Shown here piece after piece: positions 12,966-20,717 of a stretch of DNA of 32,263 bases. Within the stretch, counting starts at the first letter, position 1. The number at the start of each line of letters is the position of its first letter. Made by a program: the position numbers and the translations under genes. This stretch comes from Actinophytocola sp. GTDB taxonomy: Bacteria; Actinomycetota; Actinomycetes; Mycobacteriales; Pseudonocardiaceae. Location of the stretch: positions 1 through 32,263 of the forward strand of contig WHTY01000059.1 in assembly GCA_009377475.1 (NCBI GenBank), given 5' to 3'. Under the pieces are notes generated by a model. That model saw nothing but the letters and a program-made list of their open reading frames with translations, made no database searches and was not told the origin of the DNA.

Positions 12966-15458
12966 TCAGCCCCTGCGCCCGGGCAGTCCCGCCATCACTG
13001 ACGTCGGCAGCAGCTTGCCCTGCCATGACAGCGGCGCCGCCTGGTTCAGGCTCTGCCGCAGCCCCTCGAACGCCGCCGCCAGCTCCGGGTCGACGTCGGC
13101 GTGGTCGCCGTACCAGGAGCGTTCCAGCACCCGCACGATGGTGTTCAGGTGCCGCTCGCCATCGTCGCCAAGGCCGTAGTCGGCCGCCAGCCGCCGGGCG
13201 GTCTCCCGGACGGTCTCCGCCTCGGCCACTGGCGTGCCCCGGTCGGCCAGCTCGTCAAGCAGCTCGCGCCACGCTGCCGACGCGGCGTCGGGCCTGCTCA
13301 GCAGGATGTCGTGCAGTCGGCTGCCCCGGTGGTACTCGCGCAGCAGCGCGGGTGCGACGAGCGCCCCGGCGATCACGAACAGGGCGATGGCGAGCAGCCA
13401 CGACACCATCCAGCCGACCAGCACCAGTGACAACATCCAGCCCGCCGCCGTCGCGGGCGGCAGCCACCACCGTGCGAGCGCGAGCCGTCGCACCAGCGGC
13501 GTTCCCGCGTCGGCACCCGGGTGCGACCGCAGCTCGCTGGTGCGCCGCGCGACGTAGACCGTCGCGGCCGTCAGCCAGGTGGCGATCAGCACCAGCAGCA
13601 GCACCGGCCAGCGCACCCAGTCCGGCGCCTGCGCGAGGCTGACGTTGTCCTTGCCCTGGGGCTGTTGCTGGTCCCTCGGTTCCGGCGTCGGGGTGGGAGT
13701 GTTCTCCTGCTGGTCCTGGCCGCTGGCCCGCTCCTCTTGGCCGGTGTCCGGGTTGGTGGTGCCGTCCTCTTCCAGATAGTCCGGCACGACGCCGCGGCCG
13801 TCGTCCAGCGGCGTCGGGTCGAACCCCACCCAGCCGTGCTCCGGTCCGAAGTAGACCTCCACCCAGGCGTGCGCGTCCTTGGTGCTGATGACGTTGTAGC
13901 CGTCCATCCGTTTGCCGGACGTGAAGCCGATCGCCACCCGCGCGCCGATGCCCTCGCTGCGCAGCATGACCGCCATCGCCGACGCGAACTGCGCGCAGTA
14001 CCCGCGCTTGCCCTCGAGCAGGAAGTGCGCCAGCGCGTTGGTGCCCGCGTTGCTGGCGGTCTCGATGTCGTAGGTGAAGTTGCCGTCGTCGAGGAAGAAC
14101 CGCCACAGCGCCTGCGCCTTGCCGTACGCGGTGGTCTCGCCCGCGACGATCCGGTCGGTGAGCTGCTGAACCCTCGGGTCGATCGGCGGCGGCGCGCTGT
14201 AGACCGACGGGATCTGACCGGTGGTCGCGCTGGCGTCCTGCAGCTCCTCCTTCGTCGGCTGCGACAACGACGCCGAGACGGTGTACGCCGGCGGCTGCTG
14301 TGTCCGTTCGGTGTAGATCGTGCCGCTGACCTGGTCGTAGTACCAGTTGTCGTCGATGCCGGTGATCTGGCGCGGCTTACCGTAGATCGGCAGCCACACG
14401 TCGCGCCAGCGCACCGGGTCGATCCGGATCGACCGTGCCCGGCTGAAGTCGTCGCCTGCCGCGCGGGGCAGCTGGTCGCTCGCGACGACCCCGGCGGGCA
14501 TCGGCCCAGGCCGCAGCCGCCAGCCCTGATTGGGCGCGTAGGTGTCGAGGGTGAACGCGCGCATCAGCCGCTGATCGTCGCCGAGGCCGCGCACCCGGAA
14601 CAGCTCGATGTCCTCCTGCTGGTTGAGCAGCCCCTGCAGCTCGGTGAACGGCTGCAGCCCGAGCCCCGCCGCCGCCGGGCCCCGGTTGCCGCTGCCGGAG
14701 TTGAACGGCAGTTGGCCCACGGTGCCGATCGACGTGACGGTGGCCCCGGCGAGCAGTCCGCACACGATCGCCACCGACACGACGACCGACGGCGGCGACG
14801 ACATCGCCGCCATCTCGCGGCCGTGCTGTCTGCCGCCTCTGCCTTGCCAGCCGCGATGGCGGTGGCTGCTGTCCAGCGCGATCAGCACCGCGAACGTGCC
14901 AGCGCCGAGCACGAACGTCCACCAGGGCAGCAGCTTCTCGGCCAGCGATGCGGGCACCGCGTACAGGCACAGCAGCACCAGACCGGACGCCGCCGGTGCC
15001 GCGACCGTCACCGCGATGGTGTCGACCAGCACCGCGACGAGGCCGATGCCGATCGTGGCGAGGCACAGGATCGGCGCGCTCGCCGTCACCGGCGGCAGGC
15101 TGGTACGGATCTGCCCGCCCGCCGCGGTCAGCACCTCGTTCAGCTCAGCGAACGCGGCGGGACCGGGGATGATCGCCAGGATGCCCGAGCTGGTGAACAT
15201 CCCGGTGATCAGCAACAGCAGCACCAGGATCTGGCCGAGACCGACGACGAGCGCCGGGGTGCGCAGCGAGCGCAGCGCCAGGCCGGTGCAGACGACGAGC
15301 ACCACCGCCACGATGACGTAGCTCAGCCACGACCAGCCGTCGATGACGCCGGTCAGCGCGGTGGCGGAGCAGACGGTGGCGAGCCCGGCGATGGACGGCG
15401 CGATGATCGAGCTGCTCCAGTCATGCTGGGCGTGCCGCGCGGTGGGCTGCTGGCTCAT
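12966..15458 (-). CDS. transglutaminase-like membrane protein, TgpA/DUF3488 family
   Basis: The 830-residue protein has about six N-terminal membrane segments (residues 20-240), a large external domain, another membrane segment near residue 620, more hydrophobic segments after it, and a C-terminal DUF4129-like tail. The papain-like transglutaminase core is intact: C488 in GYCAQFASAM, H530 in DAHAWVEVYFG and D547 in GFDPTPLDD. A Pro/Gln/Glu-rich linker follows the core. AGGAGG lies upstream of the ATG at 15458. It is the last gene of moxR-DUF58-tgpA, a common trio. The external core may crosslink or trim envelope proteins. The substrate is unknown. Confidence 0.9.
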   Translation of the reverse strand: MSQQPTARHAQHDWSSSIIAPSIAGLATVCSATALTGVIDGWSWLSYVIVAVVLVVCTGLALRSLRTPALVVGLGQILVLLLLITGMFTSSGILAIIPGPAAFAELNEVLTAAGGQIRTSLPPVTASAPILCLATIGIGLVAVLVDTIAVTVAAPAASGLVLLCLYAVPASLAEKLLPWWTFVLGAGTFAVLIALDSSHRHRGWQGRGGRQHGREMAAMSSPPSVVVSVAIVCGLLAGATVTSIGTVGQLPFNSGSGNRGPAAAGLGLQPFTELQGLLNQQEDIELFRVRGLGDDQRLMRAFTLDTYAPNQGWRLRPGPMPAGVVASDQLPRAAGDDFSRARSIRIDPVRWRDVWLPIYGKPRQITGIDDNWYYDQVSGTIYTERTQQPPAYTVSASLSQPTKEELQDASATTGQIPSVYSAPPPIDPRVQQLTDRIVAGETTAYGKAQALWRFFLDDGNFTYDIETASNAGTNALAHFLLEGKRGYCAQFASAMAVMLRSEGIGARVAIGFTSGKRMDGYNVISTKDAHAWVEVYFGPEHGWVGFDPTPLDDGRGVVPDYLEEDGTTNPDTGQEERASGQDQQENTPTPTPEPRDQQQPQGKDNVSLAQAPDWVRWPVLLLVLIATWLTAATVYVARRTSELRSHPGADAGTPLVRRLALARWWLPPATAAGWMLSLVLVGWMVSWLLAIALFVIAGALVAPALLREYHRGSRLHDILLSRPDAASAAWRELLDELADRGTPVAEAETVRETARRLAADYGLGDDGERHLNTIVRVLERSWYGDHADVDPELAAAFEGLRQSLNQAAPLSWQGKLLPTSVMAGLPGRRG

Positions 15459-15546
15459 GCGGCCTCCTGATCGCACGCGGCACGCCGCGCCATTGATCTG
15501 GCGTCGGCCAGCATGGTGCCCGATGATTCGGACCTGCGAGCAGTCC

Positions 15547-16803
15547 TCATGACCCCACCATCGCCGGGTACCAGCGGCCAGCGCGGCACAGTTCCTCCCA
15601 CACCGAGGGGATCGTCGCGCTTGGCCGGGCGACGACGACGCTCCAGCCCGCCGCGCGCAGCAGCCGCGCCGACTCGTCGACGGCCGATGAGCACTGGGCG
15701 CCCTTGGCCTCCGTCGACCACGCCGGCGTGTCCAGCAGCACCGCGAGGCTGCGCATGCCGCGCGCCCGATGCCGGGTCAGCTCGTGGATCGCCTCGGCGC
15801 TGATGCTGCCGAGCACCGCGATCAGCTCCTGCCCGCCCGCGGGGTCGCCGCCGAGCGTGACGTCGCGCTGGTGCGCTGGTTGCAGCGCCGCCAGCGCGTC
15901 CAGCGCGAGGTTGTCGTGGGCGGGTCCGCCGTCGAATGGCAGCTCGGCCAGCACTTTCGCGTGCTCGGTCACCAGCCGCACGCCGTGGCCGCAGCGCCGC
16001 AGGTGCAGCGCAATGCTGGCGGCGAACGAGATCGCCCACTCCATGCTCGCCCTCGGCCCCGCACCGTGGTGGGCGGCGGCGCGGTGGTCGAGCAGCACCG
16101 TGGTGCCGCCGTGACGCGGCTTCTCCTCCAGCCGCACCATGATCTCGTCCCGGCGCGCGGTCGACGGCCAGTGCACCAGGCGCAGGTCGTCGCCCTGCCG
16201 ATACTGCCGCACGATCGCGTCCGGCTCACCGGCGCCTGAGCCGCGCTGGATGGAACCGTCCTCGCCGGTGCCGATGCCGCCGCCCGACGGCAGGCCCCTG
16301 AGCTGCTCGGTCTTCGGCACCACCATCAGCCGCGACGTGCCGATCAGCTCCCGGTCGAACTCGCAGATGCCGAACGGGTCGGTCACCCGCGCGCGCAGCG
16401 GCCCGACCTGCTGCACTCCGCGCGACTGCGGCCGGAGCCCGTACCGCAGCGGCACCCGTTGCAGATGTGGCAGGTGCTCCACGATGAACCGGGGCCGTAC
16501 CCCGAGCCCGTAGGCGACGCCGTCCTCGAGCAGCACCTCACCGGACGGCATCCTGCCGGTGCGCCACAACTGGAGCTGCACCGTCGTCTCCGTGCCCGCC
16601 GGGACGCGGTCGGGCGCCAGCGCGCGGGTCGCGCCGATACGCACCTTCGACGCCGAGATGAACAGCACAACGAGCAGCGGCAGCGCGATGACGAACACCG
16701 CGACCCGCAGCAGGTCCCGTTCGTTGAGCATCCAGGCGCACATGGCGGCGGCGAACCCGGCCGCGAGGAGACATCTGCCGCGTGTGGTCAGACCGGACAG
16801 CAT
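15547..16803 (-). CDS. DUF58 domain protein
   Basis: The 418-residue protein begins with two membrane segments (about residues 8-25 and 32-50). A beta-rich part follows, then the DUF58 region with GSGAGEPDAIVRQYRQGDDLRLVHWPSTARRDEIMVRLEE. The YRxGDDxRxxxW pattern is typical of the family. The C-terminal part resembles a von Willebrand A fold (TTVLLDHR). DUF58 proteins work with MoxR AAA+ ATPases, probably in assembling or activating membrane partners. The ATG at 16803 is 13 nt after the moxR stop. Longer starts would overlap moxR. Confidence 0.88.
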   Translation of the reverse strand: MLSGLTTRGRCLLAAGFAAAMCAWMLNERDLLRVAVFVIALPLLVVLFISASKVRIGATRALAPDRVPAGTETTVQLQLWRTGRMPSGEVLLEDGVAYGLGVRPRFIVEHLPHLQRVPLRYGLRPQSRGVQQVGPLRARVTDPFGICEFDRELIGTSRLMVVPKTEQLRGLPSGGGIGTGEDGSIQRGSGAGEPDAIVRQYRQGDDLRLVHWPSTARRDEIMVRLEEKPRHGGTTVLLDHRAAAHHGAGPRASMEWAISFAASIALHLRRCGHGVRLVTEHAKVLAELPFDGGPAHDNLALDALAALQPAHQRDVTLGGDPAGGQELIAVLGSISAEAIHELTRHRARGMRSLAVLLDTPAWSTEAKGAQCSSAVDESARLLRAAGWSVVVARPSATIPSVWEELCRAGRWYPAMVGS

Positions 16804-16816
16804 GGCCGTTGGCCGG

Positions 16817-17893
16817 TCAGCGGCGCGACGGGTTCGCGCGGGGGACCGGGACGCGCTGCAATACCGAGCGCACCGTGTCGGCGGCGGAGCGGCGCGCGGC
16901 ATGCGCCTCCGTCGTCAGCACGAGGCGGTGGGTGAGCACGGGCACGGCGACGGCGTGAATGTCGTCGGGGACGACGTACTCCCTGCCGGACAGCGCCGCC
17001 TGCGCCCTTGCGCTGCGGACCAGCTGCAGCGTGGCGCGCGGCGACGCGCCGAGCCGCACCTCGGACAACGTCCTGGTTGCGCCGACGAGGTCGACGGCGT
17101 ACTGCCGCACCTCGCGGGAGATGTGGATGGTGCGGACCGCCTGGATCATCCGGCGCAGCGTGGCCGCGTTGGACACCGGCGTGAGGTCGGCGAACGGGTC
17201 ATGGCCGGCGTGCTCGTCCACCATCGCCATCTCGGCGATCTGGTCCGGGTAGCCGATGGACACGCGCGCGGTGAACCGGTCGCGCTGCGCCTCGGGGAGA
17301 ATGTAGGTGCCCTCCATCTCCACCGGGTTCTGCGTCGCGATCACCATGAACGGCGTGTCGAGCTGGTACGTCGAGCGGTCGACGGTGACCTGGCCTTCCT
17401 CCATGCACTCCAGCAGCGCCGACTGCGTCTTGGGCGATGCGCGGTTGATCTCGTCGCCGACGACGATGTTGGCGAACACCGGGCCGGGCCGGAACTCGAA
17501 GCCGCCGTTCTCGCGGTTGTAGATGGACACACCGGTGACGTCGCTCGGCAGCAGGTCCGGGGTGAACTGGATGCGGCTGACGGTGCAGTCGATGGAGCGG
17601 GCGAGCGCCTTGGCCAGTGACGTCTTCCCGACGCCAGGCACATCCTCGACGAGGAGGTGGCCCTGGGCGAGCAGGGTCACCAGCGCGATGCGCACGACCT
17701 CGGGTTTGCCGACGAGGATCCGCTCGATGTTGCCGGTGATGTCGCGGACAACGGAGTGCAGGTCGTCGAGATCGGACAAACCGATGGGGCCCTCCCGTGA
17801 GACGCGCGGCGGATGCGATCCGTTGCCGATGATGTCCTCATCCGTCGTCGGGTACGCCGCAGAGTGCCCTGCGGTCTCGATCCTCGACGTCAC
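16817..17893 (-). CDS. MoxR-family AAA+ ATPase
   Basis: The 358-residue protein carries Walker A at VEDVPGVGKTS (GVGKT 87-91), Walker B at IVVGDEINRA (D147-E148), the sensor 1 region in FMVIATQNPVEMEGTYILPEAQRDRF, and a C-terminal lid domain. MoxR ATPases act as chaperones for membrane or secreted complexes, usually with DUF58 and TgpA partners as here. GTG 17893 has GAGGAGG 4 nt upstream and gives a 40-residue disordered lead. It heads the minus-strand operon and diverges from mraZ across about 550 bp. Confidence 0.92.
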   Translation of the reverse strand: MTSRIETAGHSAAYPTTDEDIIGNGSHPPRVSREGPIGLSDLDDLHSVVRDITGNIERILVGKPEVVRIALVTLLAQGHLLVEDVPGVGKTSLAKALARSIDCTVSRIQFTPDLLPSDVTGVSIYNRENGGFEFRPGPVFANIVVGDEINRASPKTQSALLECMEEGQVTVDRSTYQLDTPFMVIATQNPVEMEGTYILPEAQRDRFTARVSIGYPDQIAEMAMVDEHAGHDPFADLTPVSNAATLRRMIQAVRTIHISREVRQYAVDLVGATRTLSEVRLGASPRATLQLVRSARAQAALSGREYVVPDDIHAVAVPVLTHRLVLTTEAHAARRSAADTVRSVLQRVPVPRANPSRR

Positions 17894-18340
17894 ACGTCCT
17901 CCTCGTGAGCAATGCTCCACGATAGCGCGCAGGCGATTCGCGGCATTGCGACCCGGTGCGATGGTGGTCGGTTGTCACCACTCTGTCTTGCAGTGTGTCA
18001 AAGTTCTGTCGCCACGTCCGCCCGGGTTGGTCCGATTTTCGCGGGGAATCCAGCCGAACGGCCGCATCGACGTGGCTTTCCCACATCTCCCCACGGCGGT
18101 CACGTGGTGTCGCGCGGCGTCTCCCCAACGTCGCCCCAACGTCGCCCACAACGCGCCACCGACGCCGTTCGCGGCGCGGATTCGGTGCGGATTCGGGGTC
18201 CCGCGCCCGCGTTTCATGACCCGATAGGGGGAGAAGTGGCGCGAGGTCGGTGTGATGTCCCCACCGCCCCCCACCGTCACTCCCTTCCGTTGACCTGCGG
18301 AAACGCTCCCGTACCTCCTTCTGAATCGACTCATTTCGCG
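17894..18340. other. divergent gap between moxR and mraZ
   Basis: No gene is supported here, although long frames cross it by chance. It holds a perfect TTGACA on the minus strand (17996-18001) that might belong to a moxR promoter, an 11-bp tandem repeat CCCCAACGTCG (18123-18144), and a TTGACC (18290-18295). It also holds two CCAC words 10 bp apart (18261 and 18271), which on the minus strand read as the GTGG boxes of the MraZ site downstream. Confidence 0.5.
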
Positions 18341-18380
18341 TTGACTGTGGTGGAAAGTGGGGTACGGTGGCGACAAGTGG
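18341..18380 (+). promoter_or_regulatory. mraZ/dcw promoter with overlapping MraZ operator
   Basis: TTGACT (18341-18346), a 16-bp spacer and TACGGT (18363-18368) make a good housekeeping promoter. The start point would be near 18375, with a leader of about 70 nt. GTGG occurs at 18347, 18357, 18367 and 18377, an exact 10-bp period. Known MraZ operators are 4-5 bp G-rich words repeated every 10 bp upstream of mraZ. Binding here would cover the spacer, -10 and start point, which predicts repression. Confidence 0.75.
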
Positions 18381-18445
18381 GGCAGCAGGGAGCCCCAAGG
18401 CCGTGACCTTCCTGGATGAGCAGGTTCCGGCGGGAGGTGGTTGCC

Positions 18446-18877
18446 GTGTTTCTCGGTACCCACACGCCCAAGCTTGACGACAAGGGGCGGCTCGCGCTGC
18501 CCGCGAAGTTCCGTGAGGCGCTGGCAGGTGGACTGATGGTGACGAAGGGGCAAGATCACTGCCTCTACGTCTTCCCGCGTGCCGAGTTCGAGCAGTTGGC
18601 CCGCAAGGTGGCGGACGCGCCGTTCACCAACGAGGCGGTGCGGGCTTACCAGCGGTACCTGTTCGCCGGAACCGACGAGCAGCGTCCTGACGGGCAGGGT
18701 CGCATCGCGATCGCGTCCGAACTACGGCGCTATGCGGGGCTCAACAAGGAGTGCGTGGTGATCGGGGCGATCACCCGGTTGGAGATCTGGGACGCCCAAG
18801 CATGGCAGGGCTACTTGGAACAGCACGAGGACAGCTACGCCAAGGCGCAAGAGGAGGTGCTTCCCGGACTCTTCTGA
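18446..18877 (+). CDS. mraZ: transcriptional regulator MraZ
   Basis: MraZ is a ring-forming DNA-binding protein that controls the division and cell wall cluster. The 143-residue product has two SpoVT-AbrB-like halves: FLGTHTPKLDDKGRLALPAKFRE at the start and DEQRPDGQGRIAIASELRRYAGL in the second half. GTG 18446 is chosen because family members begin MFLGTHTPKLD and because GGGAGGTGG lies just upstream; an ATG at 18416 would add 10 unrelated residues. It is followed by the structured leader of rsmH. Confidence 0.95.
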   Translation: MFLGTHTPKLDDKGRLALPAKFREALAGGLMVTKGQDHCLYVFPRAEFEQLARKVADAPFTNEAVRAYQRYLFAGTDEQRPDGQGRIAIASELRRYAGLNKECVVIGAITRLEIWDAQAWQGYLEQHEDSYAKAQEEVLPGLF

Positions 18878-18974
18878 CGCGCACGGCAAACCCTGGCTGT
18901 CGGGGGGTCAGGGTGGGCCGGTCAGCAAGAGCGGAACGCGGATGTCGTGAGGCCTCTGTCCGCACGGGCGTGGC

Positions 18975-19000
18975 CCTGGTGCACCTTCCCCGGCACCAGG
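18975..19000 (+). ncRNA. mraW RNA motif (hairpin in the rsmH leader)
   Basis: CCTGGTGC (18975-18982), a 10-nt loop ACCTTCCCCG, and GCACCAGG (18993-19000) form a perfect 8-bp stem. Position and shape match the mraW motif described in actinobacteria: a hairpin with a conserved terminal loop in the 5' leader of mraW (rsmH). The loop identity is from memory. It lies 83 nt before the rsmH ATG. Its role, probably control of dcw expression, is not established. Confidence 0.75.
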
Positions 19001-19083
19001 TTCACAGCGGAGCGGGCGGGGACCTGACGGCACCCGCGCCACAGTGTCCCGGGACGCGCACGCAGGTGGAAAGGGGGCACGGC

Positions 19084-20094
19084 ATGGGGAGCATCACGAG
19101 CGCCACTGACGGCGCGCCGCACGAGCCGGTGCTGCTCGACCGCGTGCTCGAGCTGTTCGCCCCAGCTCTCGACCTCGATGGCGCTGGTGGCGCTGGTGGC
19201 ACTGCGGGCGCGGTGCTCGTCGACGCCACGCTCGGCCTCGGCGGACACGCCGACGCGCTGCTGTCCGCGCACCCCGGGCTGCGGCTGATCGGGCTGGACC
19301 GGGACCCGCACGCGCTGGCGTACTCCCGCGATCGGCTGGCGCGCCACGGCGACCGGGTCCGGCTGGTGTACGCCGTCTACGACGAGATCGGCGACGTCCT
19401 CGCCGACCAGGGCGTCGACGTGGTGCACGGCGTGCTGTTCGACCTCGGCGTCTCGTCGATGCAGTTGGACACCAGCGAGCGCGGCTTCGCTTACGCCGTC
19501 GACGCCCCGCTGGACATGCGCATGGACGACAGCAGGGGGCAGACCGCCGCCGAGCTGCTGAACACCGCGCCGGTCGAGGAGCTGAAGCGCATCCTGCGCA
19601 CCTACGGCGAGGAGAAGTTCGCGGCCAAGATCGCCAAGGCCATCGCCGTCGCGCGGGAGAAGGAGCCGTTCACCACCAGCGCGCGGCTGGTCGAGCTCAT
19701 CTACGACACCGTGCCCGCTCCGGCCCGGCGCACCGGCGGTCACCCGGCGAAGCGCACCTTCCAGGCGCTGCGCATCGCCGTCAACCGGGAGCTGGACGTC
19801 TTGGCGCGCGCACTGCCCGCCGCGTTGGACGCGCTCGCGCCGGGCGGGCGGATCGTCGTCGAGTCGTACCACTCGCTCGAAGACCGGATGGTCAAGCGCG
19901 CGCTCGCCGAACGGTCCCGCTCGCGCACGCCGGAAGGACTGCCGGTGGAGCTGCCCGGCCACGGGCCGGAGTTCCGGCTGTTGACCAGGGGCGCGGAGCG
20001 CGCGTCCGAGGCGGAGGGCGATCGGAACCCCAGGGCAATTTCGGTGCGCCTGCGCGCAGCGGAGCGGATCGTGACGGAGGAGGCGCCAACATGA
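19084..20094 (+). CDS. rsmH: 16S rRNA (cytosine1402-N4)-methyltransferase RsmH
   Basis: RsmH (MraW) methylates N4 of C1402 in 16S rRNA using SAM. The 336-residue protein contains HEPVLLDRVLELF, the SAM motif VDATLGLGGHADALL (residues 46-60), IGLDRDPHAL, FDLGVSSMQLDTSERGFAY, DMRMD, GGHPAKRTFQALRIAVN and VESYHSLEDRMVK. All are family signatures. A Gly-rich insert (GAGGAGGTAG, about residues 33-42) lies just before motif I and is encoded by repeats of GGCGCTGGT. GGGGG precedes the ATG at 19084. Longer frames upstream would run through the hairpin leader and are rejected. The stop overlaps the next gene (ATGA). Confidence 0.95.
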   Translation: MGSITSATDGAPHEPVLLDRVLELFAPALDLDGAGGAGGTAGAVLVDATLGLGGHADALLSAHPGLRLIGLDRDPHALAYSRDRLARHGDRVRLVYAVYDEIGDVLADQGVDVVHGVLFDLGVSSMQLDTSERGFAYAVDAPLDMRMDDSRGQTAAELLNTAPVEELKRILRTYGEEKFAAKIAKAIAVAREKEPFTTSARLVELIYDTVPAPARRTGGHPAKRTFQALRIAVNRELDVLARALPAALDALAPGGRIVVESYHSLEDRMVKRALAERSRSRTPEGLPVELPGHGPEFRLLTRGAERASEAEGDRNPRAISVRLRAAERIVTEEAPT

Positions 20095-20711
20095 CGACGG
20101 CGAGCAGGCCCGCGTCGGCGGCACGCACGGCGGACACCGAGGCGGCCCCGGCACGAGCGACGGGGCGAGCCACCCACGCGACGACGTCCCCGACCCGCAC
20201 CCGGCGCACCGACCGCCGCTCCCCGCAGCGATCTCCCCAGCGATCACCGGAGCGGTCCGCGCCGCACGGCCCGCAGCGTGGCAAGAGCTCGGCGGCGCAG
20301 AAGGCGTACGCTCGCAGGGCGCAGCGCACCGCGGCCGTCGATCACGTCGAGAGCGGCACCGCCGCGGCGGGGATGGGCGCGCTGCTCGCGGTCAAGCTGC
20401 CGAAGTCGCGGGCGTCGTTCGTGTTGCTCATGATGTCGTTGCTGGCGACGGGCGTCGCGCTGACGCTGTGGCTGTCCACCCAGGCGATCGCGGACTCCTA
20501 TCGGCTGGAGCGGATGCGGGCCGAGACCGCGAACCTCGAGGAGCGCGCGGAGCAGTTGCAGCGCGACGTCGCGCGGCAGGAGTCGCCCGCGGAGCTGGGG
20601 GAGAAGGCACGGGAACGGGGCATGGTGCCGTCGGGCAACCCGCCGCGCATCGTCGTCTCCGAGGACGGCAAGCCGAAGCTGGTCGGCGATCCGAAACCGG
20701 CGGGCGGGTAA
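20091..20711 (+). CDS. ftsL: FtsL-like division protein
   Basis: The 206-residue protein is a bitopic membrane protein. A long, basic, disordered cytoplasmic tail (about 100 residues, with the repeat RSPQRSPQRSPERS) precedes one membrane segment at about 109-130 (SFVLLMMSLLATGVALTLWL). A short external coiled coil follows (ADSYRLERMRAETANLEERAEQLQRDVARQ) with a Pro-rich end. Topology and position between rsmH and pbpB match FtsL and the mycobacterial Rv2164c. FtsL proteins form a complex with FtsB and FtsQ at the septum. Sequence identity in the family is low, so the call rests on context. ATG overlaps the rsmH stop by 4 nt. Confidence 0.82.
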   Translation: MTTASRPASAARTADTEAAPARATGRATHATTSPTRTRRTDRRSPQRSPQRSPERSAPHGPQRGKSSAAQKAYARRAQRTAAVDHVESGTAAAGMGALLAVKLPKSRASFVLLMMSLLATGVALTLWLSTQAIADSYRLERMRAETANLEERAEQLQRDVARQESPAELGEKARERGMVPSGNPPRIVVSEDGKPKLVGDPKPAGG

Positions 20712-20717
20712 CCCGCG

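Noticed and set aside
13521..15470. 649-codon plus-strand frame opposite tgpA
   Set aside because: The translation is Arg/Gln/His-rich without domains, while the opposite strand encodes intact transglutaminase motifs.
17894..18415. Small genes in the moxR/mraZ gap
   Set aside because: Several frames are open, but none has a ribosome site, family resemblance or consistent codon use. The area holds promoters and operator-like boxes.
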